DNA from: CAYFJO01 sp964343305
Lineage (GTDB): Bacteria; Planctomycetota; Planctomycetia; Pirellulales; Pirellulaceae
Length of the DNA stretch: 55,569 bases
Assembly (NCBI GenBank): GCA_964343305.1
Contig: CAYFJO010000020.1
Span: 1-55,569 of the forward strand
Reading direction: 5' to 3'
Under the pieces are notes generated by a model that saw only the letters and a program-made list of their open reading frames with translations, searched no databases and was not told the origin of the DNA. A program made the position numbers and the translations under genes. Below, one piece after another: positions 10,077 to 18,839 of the stretch (within the stretch, counting starts at the first letter, position 1; each line of letters starts with the position of its first letter).

Positions 10077-13000
10077 ATGTTGCGTAAATTGATTGCCTGG
10101 ACCATGGTTTGGTCGTTTGCGTTTCTTTCATTTGCCCACGCCGAAAAGAAGACAATCGTCTTCATGGCTGGCACGCCGAGCCACGGTTATGGCTCGCACG
10201 AACACAACGCCGGTTGTTTGTTGCTGGCCCGGTCGCTGCAGATCGGTATGCCTGACTACGATGTCACCGTGCATCGCAACGGTTGGCCCAAGGATCCGAA
10301 GGCATTCGACGGCGCGGACACGATCATCATGTATTGTGACGGTGGCGGCCGACATCCGGTCAACGCGAACTTGGAACAAATTGACAAACTTGCGGACAAG
10401 GGCGTCGGAATTGTTTGCATTCACTACGGTGTCGAAGTTCCCAAGGGTCCGTCGGGCGAAAAGTTTCTCAAGTGGATCGGCGGATACTTTGAAACCAACT
10501 GGTCGGTCAATCCTCATTGGGTGGCGAAATTTGACAAGTTTCCCGATCATCCGATCACGACTGGCGTCAAGCCTTTCGAATCGGATGACGAGTGGTATTA
10601 CCACATGCGATTTCGCGAAGGCATGAAAGGGGTGACGCCGATCTTGTCGAACTTGCCGCCGGCCAGCACGCTTGTGAAACCCGACGGTTCGCTCGCTCGA
10701 CCCGACAACGCTCACAATAACAACCCCCACGTTCGCGACGCCGTTCTCAAGCGCAAAGAGCCGCAACACGTCGCTTGGGCCAGCGAACGTGACGGCGGTG
10801 GACGCGGCTTTGGTTTCACCGGCGGACACAATCACTGGAACTGGGGCGACGAAAACTTCCGCAAGCTAGTCTTGAACGCGATCGTCTGGACGGCACACGG
10901 CGAGGTGCCCAAAAACGGCGTCAACGACAAACCGATCTATGTCGAAGACCTCGAAGAAAACCAGGACTACCAGGCCAAACCCAACTTTGATCGCGAAGGA
11001 ACGATCAAAAAGTACAAACTCAAATCGCGCGGCGGCAAGTCGGCCAAGAAGCGTAACAACGCCAAGCCTGTGTTTGCCAGCAAGACGATTACGCCCAACA
11101 CGCCGAATCACTCGGTCGACATCAACGTCGAATTGAAAGGCGCGAAGAAGCTGTACCTGGTCGTCAACGACGGCGGGAATGGGTTCAGTTGCGACTGGGC
11201 CGACTGGGCCGAACCGCGATTGACTGGCGATCAAGGCGAGAAACGATTAACCGATTTGAAATGGGTCAAGGCACAAGCTGGTTACGGCCAAGTTCGAGTC
11301 GACAAGAATTGCAACGGCCGGCCGATGAGGATTAATGGCAAGGCGGTTGAATACGGCATCGGTACTCACGCCAACTCAATCATCGAATACGACGTGCCTG
11401 CCGGTTTCACGCACTTCAAAGCGCGTGGTGGCTTGGACAACGGCGGCACCGATCAAGGCGCCTGCGGAAACGCGGTGTCCGTGCAGTTTCTCGTTTACAC
11501 GCAGCAGCCTCCCATTTACGTCGCATCAAGTGGCGGCGGCAGCAGTGCGAGCCGTGATCCCGCCGATGCGATCGATGCACTGGACGTGGCCGATGGACTT
11601 GAAGCGTCGTTGTTTGTCGCCGAACCCGATCTGCTCAACCCATCCAATATGGAAATCGATCACAAAGGCCGAATTTGGGTTTGTGAAATCGTGAACTATC
11701 GCAACAAGGGCAAACGCGAAGAGGGCGATCGGATTCTGGTCCTCGAAGACACGGACGGCGACGGCAAGTGCGACAGGTTGACGAATTTTTATCAAGGCAA
11801 CGACGTCAACTCGCCACACGGAGTCTGCGTTTTGCCAACACCTACCGACAAAGGCACAAAAGTTATCATTTCGGCTGCCGACAAGGTGCAAATCTTCACC
11901 GATAAAGATGGCGACTTAAAAGCCGATGGTCCCGGCGAGGTGTTGTTCTCCGGAATCAGCGGCACCCAGCACGACCATGGCATTCACGCGTTTACATTTG
12001 GTCCTGATGGCAAGTTGTATTTCAACTTTGGCAACAACGGCCGGCAAATCAAAGATGGTGACGGCAAGACGATCATCGACAAAGCAGGCAACGAAGTCAT
12101 CGCGAATCGTCAGCCTTATCAAGAAGGCATGGTCTTTCGATGCAATATGGACGGCAGTGATTTTGAAACGCTCGGCTGGAACTTCCGCAACAACTGGATG
12201 GTCACGGTCGACAGCTTCGGCACGATCTGGCAGTCGGATAACGACGACGACGGCAACAAGGGTGTACGGATCAACTTCGTCATGGAATTTGGCAACTATG
12301 GATACAAGGACGAATTCACTGGCGCGGGCTGGAAGACGCCACGAACCGGCATGCACACGGAGATTCCCAAACAGCATTGGCATTTGAACGATCCCGGCGT
12401 CGTGCCCAACTTCGTGCAAACCGGCCAAGGATCACCTACGGGCATTACAGTTTACGAAGGCTCGTTGCTACCCAAGGTTTTCCAAGGCCAAGTGATTCAC
12501 TGCGACGCAGGGCCGAGTGTTTGTCGAAGTTACCCGGCAGTGGCTGACGGAGCGGGATACAAGTGCCCCGAAATCGTCAACGTCTTGCACGGAGCCCGCG
12601 ACAATTGGTATCGACCGTCGGATGTTAAGATCGCCCCAGACGGATCGTTGTTCATCGCCGACTGGTATGATCCAGGCGTCGGTGGGCACAACGCTCGTTC
12701 GCTCGACAGCGGCCGCATCTTCCGAGTCGCACCGCCGAACCACGAGTACAGAGTTCCGACGTTTGATTTCAAATCGCTAGAAGGTCTCGTCGAGGCGTTG
12801 AAGAATCCAAACTATACAGTCCGCTACATTGCGTGGAAGGAGTTGCACGCGCGAGGTGAAAAGGCAGAGAACGTTCTCGCGGAGATGTATCTGGACGACA
12901 ACCCACGTTTCCAAGCCCGAGCACTGTGGCTGCTCGCCAAGATCAGAGGCCGCGGAGAATACTGGGTCAACCAAGCCGTCGAGTCGGACAACGCCGACAT

Positions 13001-13484
13001 TCGCATCGTCGGCATTCGCATCGCCCGGCAACTTGGCCACGATGTGATTCCAATCATTAGCAAGCTGTCGAAAGATAAATCAGCCGCCGTTCGCCGCGAG
13101 TTGCTGATCGCCTTGCGGCACAACGAATCTTCCGACGCACCAAAACTGTGGGCCGAACTCGCCTCGCAACACGACGGCAAAGACCGCTGGTATCTCGAAG
13201 CTCTTGGCCTGTCCGCCGACAAACAGTGGGACAAGTTCTTCGCCGCGTGGCTGGAAAAAGCCGGCGACAAATGGAACACACCGGCTGGTCGCGACATCAT
13301 CTGGCGCAGCCGATCGAAGGCGGCTTGCGAACTACTCGCAAAGATCGTCAGTGAAGTCGTCAAAGGCGAATCCGCCGGCGTGAAGGCTCACGAGCGATAT
13401 ATGCGAGCGTTCGACTTTCATCCAAAGAGTCCGGAAAAAGAGAAGGCACTGCAAGACGCGCTGACGGCAATTCTTGGAGCTTAG
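10077..13484 (+). CDS. Exported ThuA / NPCBM / PVC-type dehydrogenase fusion without haem domain
   Basis: A 1135-residue exported protein; signal peptide at residues 1-22 (ends FAHA). Residues about 25-285 are a ThuA-like domain (trehalose-utilisation fold; TPSHGYGSHEHNAG, GGHNHWNWGDENF). Residues about 345-475 are an NPCBM-type carbohydrate-binding module (MRINGKAVEYGIGTHANS). Residues about 500-880 are the PVC-type membrane-bound dehydrogenase propeller (DGLEASLFVAEPDLLNPSNM, GRIWVCEIVNYR). HEAT-like helices run to the end. Many members finish with a cytochrome-c-like domain carrying CxxCH; no CxxCH is present here and the next gene begins only 128 bp on, so electron transfer would need a partner. 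A role in sugar or polysaccharide breakdown outside the cytoplasm is inference. Confidence 0.88.
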   Translation: MLRKLIAWTMVWSFAFLSFAHAEKKTIVFMAGTPSHGYGSHEHNAGCLLLARSLQIGMPDYDVTVHRNGWPKDPKAFDGADTIIMYCDGGGRHPVNANLEQIDKLADKGVGIVCIHYGVEVPKGPSGEKFLKWIGGYFETNWSVNPHWVAKFDKFPDHPITTGVKPFESDDEWYYHMRFREGMKGVTPILSNLPPASTLVKPDGSLARPDNAHNNNPHVRDAVLKRKEPQHVAWASERDGGGRGFGFTGGHNHWNWGDENFRKLVLNAIVWTAHGEVPKNGVNDKPIYVEDLEENQDYQAKPNFDREGTIKKYKLKSRGGKSAKKRNNAKPVFASKTITPNTPNHSVDINVELKGAKKLYLVVNDGGNGFSCDWADWAEPRLTGDQGEKRLTDLKWVKAQAGYGQVRVDKNCNGRPMRINGKAVEYGIGTHANSIIEYDVPAGFTHFKARGGLDNGGTDQGACGNAVSVQFLVYTQQPPIYVASSGGGSSASRDPADAIDALDVADGLEASLFVAEPDLLNPSNMEIDHKGRIWVCEIVNYRNKGKREEGDRILVLEDTDGDGKCDRLTNFYQGNDVNSPHGVCVLPTPTDKGTKVIISAADKVQIFTDKDGDLKADGPGEVLFSGISGTQHDHGIHAFTFGPDGKLYFNFGNNGRQIKDGDGKTIIDKAGNEVIANRQPYQEGMVFRCNMDGSDFETLGWNFRNNWMVTVDSFGTIWQSDNDDDGNKGVRINFVMEFGNYGYKDEFTGAGWKTPRTGMHTEIPKQHWHLNDPGVVPNFVQTGQGSPTGITVYEGSLLPKVFQGQVIHCDAGPSVCRSYPAVADGAGYKCPEIVNVLHGARDNWYRPSDVKIAPDGSLFIADWYDPGVGGHNARSLDSGRIFRVAPPNHEYRVPTFDFKSLEGLVEALKNPNYTVRYIAWKELHARGEKAENVLAEMYLDDNPRFQARALWLLAKIRGRGEYWVNQAVESDNADIRIVGIRIARQLGHDVIPIISKLSKDKSAAVRRELLIALRHNESSDAPKLWAELASQHDGKDRWYLEALGLSADKQWDKFFAAWLEKAGDKWNTPAGRDIIWRSRSKAACELLAKIVSEVVKGESAGVKAHERYMRAFDFHPKSPEKEKALQDALTAILGA

Positions 13485-13612
13485 TCGACTTCGGAGACGC
13501 GGCTCTTCAAAAAAGTCGGGTTTCTTTGTGCGCTTTGCTATTCACGACACCTCTGGTTTGCGTGACAATAAGGTCTGGTTGAAAACTCAAACTACAAAAG
13601 GGAAACACACGC

Positions 13613-14188
13613 GTGAGCACGATTGAAGGAGAAAAGGTCTATACTCCCGACGACCTTCTTACCATGCCCGACCGGAAGAAGTACGAATTAGTTGACGGAA
13701 AACTAGTGGAGTTGGAAATGAGTATGTGGTCGAGTTATGTGGCAGGCGTCATCTTTCGAATTGTGTCAAACTTCTGTGTGGCAAACAAACTGGGCTGGGT
13801 GTTTCCGGAAGGCACAAGTTTTCAATGCTTTCCTGACAATCCAGATAGAATTCGTAAACCAGACACGTGCTTTATCCGCATGGACCGACTAACCCCAGAG
13901 CAAATGCAGCGAGAGGGGCATGGAACGGTTGTGCCCGATTTGGTAGTGGAAGTTTTGTCACCAAACGATGTTGCCTACAAAGTAGACCGGAAAGTCGAAG
14001 AATACCTAGATGCGGGTGCCGTCGTTGTTTGGGTTGTGAATCCGGATACGCGCACCGTAAAGACGTTTCGATCCGGCAACCAATTCGCCCTGTATCACGA
14101 AGATAGTGAGATAACCGAGGAAGACCTGTTGCCAGGATTTCAATGCAAAGTGGGCGACTTGTTTGCAGCATTTCCAGACGAGAAATAG
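13613..14188 (+). CDS. Uma2 family (DUF820) putative endonuclease
   Basis: A 191-residue Uma2/DUF820 protein with a PD-(D/E)xK-type nuclease fold. Visible hallmarks are the early Glu in YELVDGKLVE, the paired acidic strands RKPDTCFI and VPDLVVEVLSPND, and YKVDRKVEEYLDAGAVVVWVV. The start is a GTG at 13613 preceded by a purine-rich AAAAGGGAAA. Such proteins are abundant in cyanobacteria and planctomycetes, often as stand-alone copies. They are linked to restriction-like or mobile-element functions, but a biological role is not established. It stands alone, convergent to rpsI. Confidence 0.88.
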   Translation: MSTIEGEKVYTPDDLLTMPDRKKYELVDGKLVELEMSMWSSYVAGVIFRIVSNFCVANKLGWVFPEGTSFQCFPDNPDRIRKPDTCFIRMDRLTPEQMQREGHGTVVPDLVVEVLSPNDVAYKVDRKVEEYLDAGAVVVWVVNPDTRTVKTFRSGNQFALYHEDSEITEEDLLPGFQCKVGDLFAAFPDEK

Positions 14189-14205
14189 GCCGCGTTCTCA
14201 CGAGG

Positions 14206-14619
14206 CTATCGCTTCGAGAACTGAGTACCACGACGTGCGCCATGAAGACCGCACTTCTTGCGTTCTTTCATTCGCGAATCACGCGTCAAGAAGCCGCCAT
14301 CGCGAAGTGCTTGAAAATGCTCTTCGTCAAAGCTCACAAGCGCCCGGGCGATTCCCATTCGGCATGCACCGGCTTGGCCCGTCGTGCCGCCGCCTTTCAC
14401 GTTGATGATGACGTCGACACCGTCCTTCTTGCCAACTTCGTTCAATGTGTCGATGATTTGGCGTTGATCCTGGGCGTTGGGAAAATACTCTTCCAACGAA
14501 CGCTTGTTGATCGTGATTTTGCCAGAACCATCACGAACTCGAACGCGTGCCACGGATGATTTACGGCGACCAGTGCCCAGCGCGTCGTTGTTGATTTTGT
14601 CTTTCTTGATCGCAACCAT
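14206..14619 (-). CDS. rpsI: 30S ribosomal protein S9
   Basis: A 137-residue S9 protein. The family core is clear: GTGRRKSSVARVRV near the N-terminus, the GGGTTGQAGACRMGIARAL segment, and the conserved basic C-terminal tail RDSRMKERKKCGLHGARR ending in KR, which reaches the ribosomal P site. It lies 6 bp behind rplM on the same strand, the near-universal bacterial rplM-rpsI pair, so both are probably co-transcribed. Confidence 0.98.
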   Translation of the reverse strand: MVAIKKDKINNDALGTGRRKSSVARVRVRDGSGKITINKRSLEEYFPNAQDQRQIIDTLNEVGKKDGVDVIINVKGGGTTGQAGACRMGIARALVSFDEEHFQALRDGGFLTRDSRMKERKKCGLHGARRGTQFSKR

Positions 14620-14625
14620 TTTGTC

Positions 14626-15069
14626 TTATTTCGCTCCCATTTCTTTTGGTTCTGGCTTTTGCGCTTGGTGCGGGTGATCGGGTCCGGTGAAAATCTTCAA
14701 CTTGGCGAGCATTTTGCGGCCAAGCTTATTCTTGGGCAGCATCCTTCGCACCGCGTCACGCAACACACGTTCCGGTGCACGCTCAAACCGGCTTCGCAAC
14801 GTTTCGGATTTTTGTCCAGGATATCCGGTGTACCAAGTGTACTCTTTCTTGTCCCACTTGTTGCCGGAAAACGTGACTTTCTCGGCGTTCACGAGAATCA
14901 CAAAATCTCCCGTGTCGATGTGGGGGGTATAGGTGGGCTTGTGCTTTCCCATTAAAACGACGGCAATGTCGCTGGCCAATCGTCCCACGACTTTGTCGGT
15001 CGCATCGACAAGCCACCATTGGGCGTCGACCTCGTTGGGTTTGGCAGTGTAAGTTTTGGTGCCGACCAC
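14626..15069 (-). CDS. rplM: 50S ribosomal protein L13
   Basis: A 147-residue L13 protein. Family features are WWLVDATDKVVGRLAS, MGKHKPTYTPHIDTGDFVIL, and the C-terminal RRMLPKNKLGRKMLAKLKIF. The start is a GTG at 15069 with AGGAG 9 nt upstream; no better ATG exists. It is the first gene of the rplM-rpsI operon and diverges from pntAA across a 277-bp gap. A short Pro/Glu/Lys tail extends past the core. Confidence 0.98.
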   Translation of the reverse strand: MVGTKTYTAKPNEVDAQWWLVDATDKVVGRLASDIAVVLMGKHKPTYTPHIDTGDFVILVNAEKVTFSGNKWDKKEYTWYTGYPGQKSETLRSRFERAPERVLRDAVRRMLPKNKLGRKMLAKLKIFTGPDHPHQAQKPEPKEMGAK

Positions 15070-15187
15070 GGTGGCAATCTCCTAAAGTGTCGTGGCTAGG
15101 GATCCATTGACCCCCATCTCGACAACATGAAACAAAACGCGTACTTTACCGGTTTCTCGCGATTTCATCAAGGGTCAACGACGCCGA

Positions 15188-15217
15188 CGGACAAAATGTT
15201 CACCCGCTCAATATAAT
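15188..15217 (+). promoter_or_regulatory. Candidate sigma-70 promoter for the pnt genes
   Basis: A perfect TATAAT (15212-15217) lies 18 nt after CGGACA, which matches the -35 consensus at four of six positions. It points toward pntAA, whose ATG is 130 bp downstream. This is sequence matching only. Confidence 0.4.
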
Positions 15218-15346
15218 GGAGCGATGCCCCAAATCACCATGTTCAGCCGAATGCCGCAACGAAGCGATTCTCCGCTCCCCTTCGGCTGCCGCGGGCTTGT
15301 TCCTCGAATTAATTGATATCACCACGGACTGCCAAAAGCCACGCCC

Positions 15347-16669
15347 ATGAAGGTCTCTGTTGTAAAAGAGTCGTATCCGGACGAGTGCCGAGTCGCGTTG
15401 ATTCCCGCAAATGTTACGCAGCTTACCAAAGCCGGTATCGACGTGATTGTCGAGGAAGGTGCCGGGGAGCGGGCCGGATATCTGGACGAAGAATACTTGG
15501 AAAAAGGGGCCACGGTCATCGACCGGGCTGGGGCCTTTGAAGCGGATGTCGTGCTCCAAGTGCGTTCGTATGGGACAAATCAACAGGCGGGGCGAACAGA
15601 CCTTGAAGATGTGGCCGAGGACCAGATTATTGTCGGCACTTGCGACCCACTTGGCTCGCCGCAAGCGGTGGAACAGTTTGCGGAAACGGGGGCGACATCG
15701 TTTTCGCTGGAATTGATTCCACGCATCACGCGAGCACAAAGCATGGACGTTTTGTCTTCACAGGCGACGATCGCCGGCTACCGAGCGGTGCTGCTGGGAG
15801 CCGCCGAATTGCCGAAGATGTTCCCCATGTTGATGACCGCAGCGGGAACGATTTCGCCGGCCCGTGTGTTTGTCATCGGTGCCGGTGTCGCGGGATTGCA
15901 AGCCATCGCCACCGCCAAACGACTGGGAGCGGTCGTTTACGGATATGATGTCCGCCCAGTGGTCCGCGAGCAAGTCGAAAGTCTCGGCGGCAAGTTTGTC
16001 GAGTTCGAGGAACTTGCCCCCTACACCACCGAATCGGAAGACAAAGGTGGTTATGCCAAGGCCATGGACGAAGATTTCTACAATTTGCAACGCGAGCTGA
16101 TCGCGAAGTTTGTCAAGGACATCGACTTGATCATTTCGACCGCCGCGATCCCCGGACGTCAGTCGCCGCTGTTGGTCACCGAAGCCGCGGTGGATGGAAT
16201 GGCCGCGGGCAGCGTGGTGATTGACCTGGCGGCCGAACGTGGTGGCAACTGTGAGTGTAGCGAGCCGGATGCGCGGGTCGAGCACAACGGCGTGGCGATT
16301 CTCGGCCCGACTAACTTGCCCGCCGAAATCCCTCACCACGCCAGCCAGATGTTTTCGAACAACGTCACCAAGTTTTTGTTGAACATGGTCCAGGACGGTG
16401 AACTGGATCTGAATCTCGACGATGAGATCATCCGCGACACGTTGATTACTCACGACGGCGAAGTCATTAACAATCGCATTCGCGAAATGCTCGGTTTGGA
16501 ACCGTTGCCGGATCCGGAACCAGAGGTTGAAGAATCGGCGGCGGACAACGAACCCAAAGACAACCTTGCGCCGATCCCGTTCGACGATGGTGACACAGAC
16601 GAATCCGAGGAAGCAGAGGCCGAGTCGGACGATGACGGGGACGAATCAGAAGAGGGAGAGAAATCATGA
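15347..16669 (+). CDS. pntAA: NAD(P) transhydrogenase alpha subunit, soluble part (domain I)
   Basis: A 440-residue NAD(H)-binding component of the proton-translocating transhydrogenase, which couples hydride transfer between NADH and NADP+ to proton movement. The N-terminal alanine-dehydrogenase-like domain is followed by a Rossmann fold with GAGVAG at residues 178-183 and GYDVRP at the end of the second strand. RITRAQSMDVLSSQ is the typical connecting helix. The subunit is split from its membrane part, as in Rhodospirillum-type enzymes. The last 50 residues are an acidic, low-complexity tail (DTDESEEAEAESDDDGDE) that the enzyme does not normally have. The stop overlaps the pntAB start by ATGA, indicating translational coupling. 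Confidence 0.95.
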   Translation: MKVSVVKESYPDECRVALIPANVTQLTKAGIDVIVEEGAGERAGYLDEEYLEKGATVIDRAGAFEADVVLQVRSYGTNQQAGRTDLEDVAEDQIIVGTCDPLGSPQAVEQFAETGATSFSLELIPRITRAQSMDVLSSQATIAGYRAVLLGAAELPKMFPMLMTAAGTISPARVFVIGAGVAGLQAIATAKRLGAVVYGYDVRPVVREQVESLGGKFVEFEELAPYTTESEDKGGYAKAMDEDFYNLQRELIAKFVKDIDLIISTAAIPGRQSPLLVTEAAVDGMAAGSVVIDLAAERGGNCECSEPDARVEHNGVAILGPTNLPAEIPHHASQMFSNNVTKFLLNMVQDGELDLNLDDEIIRDTLITHDGEVINNRIREMLGLEPLPDPEPEVEESAADNEPKDNLAPIPFDDGDTDESEEAEAESDDDGDESEEGEKS

Positions 16670-17103
16670 TTTGGCGAGGCCCATTGCTGTTCATCGTGGT
16701 GGTCTGTTTCGCGCTGGGGCTGTGCGTCCGTGACGCAAGTTCGCAAGAAGCACCTCAGACGGAACTTCCAAACACTGAAGCGAAATCTGATCAGGAAGCA
16801 AGCGGCCCGACGGACGATGACATTCGTCTACGCGGTTTGATCGCCAGCGTCACGATTTTCGTGCTCGCGATTTTCGTTGGATTCGAAGTGATCACGAAAG
16901 TGCCGCCGACACTTCACACGCCGTTGATGTCCGGCTCCAACGCCATCAGCGGAATTACGATCGTCGGAGCGTTGATCGCTGCGGGAACGGCGGGTGGGTT
17001 CGCATCGTTTGTCGGCATGCTCGCGGTCGCATTGGCCGTCGTCAACGTTGTCGGCGGTTTTATGGTGACACAGCGAATGTTGTCGAAATTCAAGAAGCAA
17101 TAG
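16666..17103 (+). CDS. pntAB: NAD(P) transhydrogenase alpha subunit, membrane part (domain IIa)
   Basis: A 145-residue membrane piece of the transhydrogenase alpha subunit. The C-terminal 90 residues carry the family helices, including VPPTLHTPLMSGSNAISGI and the VALAVVNVVGGFMVTQRML segment. The first 27 residues look like a signal peptide (LLFIVVVCFALGLCVRDASSQ), followed by an acidic linker (about residues 28-50); most PntAB proteins begin directly at the membrane helices. It overlaps pntAA by 4 bp and is followed by pntB after 88 bp. Confidence 0.93.
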   Translation: MIWRGPLLFIVVVCFALGLCVRDASSQEAPQTELPNTEAKSDQEASGPTDDDIRLRGLIASVTIFVLAIFVGFEVITKVPPTLHTPLMSGSNAISGITIVGALIAAGTAGGFASFVGMLAVALAVVNVVGGFMVTQRMLSKFKKQ

Positions 17104-17110
17104 AACGTGG

Positions 17111-17130
17111 GGTGAGCGTCCTCGCTCGCC
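17111..17130 (+). repeat. Hairpin 1 in the pntAB-pntB gap
   Basis: GGTGAGCG and CGCTCGCC form an 8-bp stem with one G-U pair around a TCCT loop. There is no T-run after it, so it is unlikely to be a classical terminator. It may set relative expression or mRNA stability within the operon. Confidence 0.6.
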
Positions 17131-17145
17131 CGCGACCAGGAAGAA

Positions 17146-17164
17146 CACAAGCGACACGCTTGTG
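17146..17164 (+). repeat. Hairpin 2 in the pntAB-pntB gap
   Basis: CACAAGCG and CGCTTGTG form a perfect 8-bp stem with a 3-nt ACA loop, 15 bp after the first hairpin and 27 bp before the pntB start. No T-run follows. Confidence 0.6.
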
Positions 17165-17191
17165 ATACGAAACAACAACGAGGCTTGACTG

Positions 17192-18610
17192 GTGGACTAC
17201 CACATACTGAATTTGGCATACGTAGTCGCTGCGGTGCTGTTCATCTTTTGCTTGAAGATGATGGCGCATCCGCGAACCGCCGTGCGTGGAAACATGATGG
17301 GCATGGGCGGCATGTTGATCGCCGTCCTCACCGCATGCATCTACGTTGCAAGCGAACAAGCCGCCGACGCGAGGCTGCTTTGGGTTTACATCTTCCTTGG
17401 GTTGGTCGCGGGCTCGGTTGTCGGTGCCGTGCTGGCGATGAAAACGATTACCGAGGACATGCCTCAATTGGTCGCGTTGTTCAATGGGTTTGGCGGTGCG
17501 GCATCTGTGTTGGTTGCATCTGCCGAGTTGTTCAAGATCTCGACCGCCTGGGGAATGCCGGTCGAAGTGCTCCTGGCGATCGCGCTTTCGGGCTTGATTG
17601 GTGCGGTAACTTTTTGGGGCAGCCTGGTCGCGTATTGCAAATTGGCCGAGTTCAAGTGGTACAAAAAGCCGTTCGACGTCCCCTATCACAACGTGATCAA
17701 TGGGTGTCTTGCGGGCGTGATTCTGCTGTTGATTCTCGTCATGCTGTTGTCAGGCACCGAGTTGCAGTGGGCCAGCATCCTGTGCTTCATCTGGATCGGA
17801 TTGTTCGCGTCGGTACTAGGCGTGTTGCTGACGAATCCGATCGGCGGAGCGGACATGCCGGTCGTGATCGCACTGCTCAACTCTTATTCAGGACTGGCCG
17901 CCGCGGCGACCGGTTTTGTGCTGCCCAACAACGTGTTGATTATTTCGGGCTCGCTGGTCGGTGCGTCCGGCTTGATCTTGTGCAGCTTGATGTGCAAAGC
18001 AATGAACCGATCGTTGTTCAATGTGCTGTTCGGTGTGATGAAAGCGGGAACGGTCGCCGACGCGGACGAGGTGTACAAGAGCGTACGCAGCACCACGGCC
18101 GATGATCTGGCAATGATTCTCGACACGGCGCAACGGGTTGTTTTCGTGCCGGGATATGGCATGGCCGTCGCGCAAGCCCAGCACGCCGTTCGCGATTTGG
18201 GCAATATGCTTGAAGAGAACGGCACAACTGTCGAATACGCGATCCATCCCGTCGCAGGCCGCATGCCCGGCCACATGAACGTGCTGTTGGCCGAAGCTGA
18301 CATCGACTACGAAAAGTTGAAAGAAATGGACCAAATCAATCCCACGATGGAGACCGTCGACGTGGCGATCGTCATTGGCGCGAACGACGTCGTGAATCCC
18401 GTTGCACGCACCGACCCCGACAGCCCGATCGCCGGCATGCCCATCATCAATGTCGACAAAGCCCGAATGGTGATCGTTGTCAAACGAAGTCTCAGTCCCG
18501 GTTTTGCCGGCATCCCAAACCCACTATTCGCGCTAGAGAATACCTACATGCTGTTCGGCGATGGTCAAAAAGTGATCCTCGATGTCATCGCCGCCGTGAA
18601 AGAAAACTGA
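17192..18610 (+). CDS. pntB: NAD(P) transhydrogenase beta subunit
   Basis: A 472-residue beta subunit with the membrane domain IIb and NADP(H)-binding domain III. The first 260 residues contain about nine membrane helices with the typical MGMGGMLIAV and LLTNPIGGADMPVVIALLNSYSGLAAAATGFV motifs. The C-terminal domain has VPGYGMAVAQAQHAV, HPVAGRMPGHMNVLLAEA, and VVIGANDVVNP, which bind NADP(H). The start is a GTG at 17192 with a GAGG upstream. It completes a pntAA-pntAB-pntB set that supplies NADPH from the proton gradient. Confidence 0.96.
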   Translation: MDYHILNLAYVVAAVLFIFCLKMMAHPRTAVRGNMMGMGGMLIAVLTACIYVASEQAADARLLWVYIFLGLVAGSVVGAVLAMKTITEDMPQLVALFNGFGGAASVLVASAELFKISTAWGMPVEVLLAIALSGLIGAVTFWGSLVAYCKLAEFKWYKKPFDVPYHNVINGCLAGVILLLILVMLLSGTELQWASILCFIWIGLFASVLGVLLTNPIGGADMPVVIALLNSYSGLAAAATGFVLPNNVLIISGSLVGASGLILCSLMCKAMNRSLFNVLFGVMKAGTVADADEVYKSVRSTTADDLAMILDTAQRVVFVPGYGMAVAQAQHAVRDLGNMLEENGTTVEYAIHPVAGRMPGHMNVLLAEADIDYEKLKEMDQINPTMETVDVAIVIGANDVVNPVARTDPDSPIAGMPIINVDKARMVIVVKRSLSPGFAGIPNPLFALENTYMLFGDGQKVILDVIAAVKEN

Positions 18611-18615
18611 GGCCC

Positions 18616-18628
18616 GACTTCCGAAGTC
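18616..18628. repeat. Short unit of palindrome family A
   Basis: GACTTCCGAAGTC is the 13-bp core of palindrome family A, seen complete elsewhere in the window. It lies just after the pntB stop and before the tRNA-Leu promoter. Confidence 0.55.
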
Positions 18629-18638
18629 ACTCCTCATC

Positions 18639-18666
18639 TTGACGATGCCATGAATTCACCTAGACT
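18639..18666 (+). promoter_or_regulatory. Candidate promoter of tRNA-Leu
   Basis: TTGACG (18639-18644) and TAGACT (18661-18666) are separated by 16 nt. They resemble a sigma-70 promoter and end 16 nt before the tRNA gene, the expected distance for a tRNA promoter. Confidence 0.55.
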
Positions 18667-18682
18667 AAATTTTCCACATCAA

Positions 18683-18766
18683 GCGGGTGTGGCGGAACTG
18701 GCAGACGCGCATGGTTGAGGGCCATGTCGGGGTAACCCGGTGGAGGTTCGAGTCCTCTCACCCGCA
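18683..18766 (+). tRNA. tRNA-Leu (anticodon GAG)
   Basis: A class II tRNA of 84 nt without encoded CCA. The acceptor strands GCGGGTG and CACCCGC pair fully and leave discriminator A. The anticodon stem CATGG/CCATG encloses the loop TTGAGGG, giving anticodon GAG, which reads CUC and CUU. A long variable arm (GTCGGGGTAACCCGG) and a T-arm with GGTTCGAGTCC follow, as expected for leucine. Confidence 0.96.
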
Positions 18767-18792
18767 CTTGATTGAGACGATTTCACAACGCC

Positions 18793-18831
18793 AGACTTCC
18801 GAAGTTTTCTCAAACTCCGGAAGTCTTTTTT
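18793..18831 (+). terminator. Family A palindrome that may end tRNA-Leu transcription
   Basis: A 15-bp stem with one mismatch (18793-18807 with 18812-18826), loop TCTC, followed by a run of T. This fits a rho-independent terminator after the tRNA. The same palindrome occurs elsewhere without a T-run, so it may be a dispersed repeat used here as a terminator. It ends only 8 bp before the next start codon and could also hinder translation of that gene. Confidence 0.6.
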
Positions 18832-18839
18832 GATTTGCC

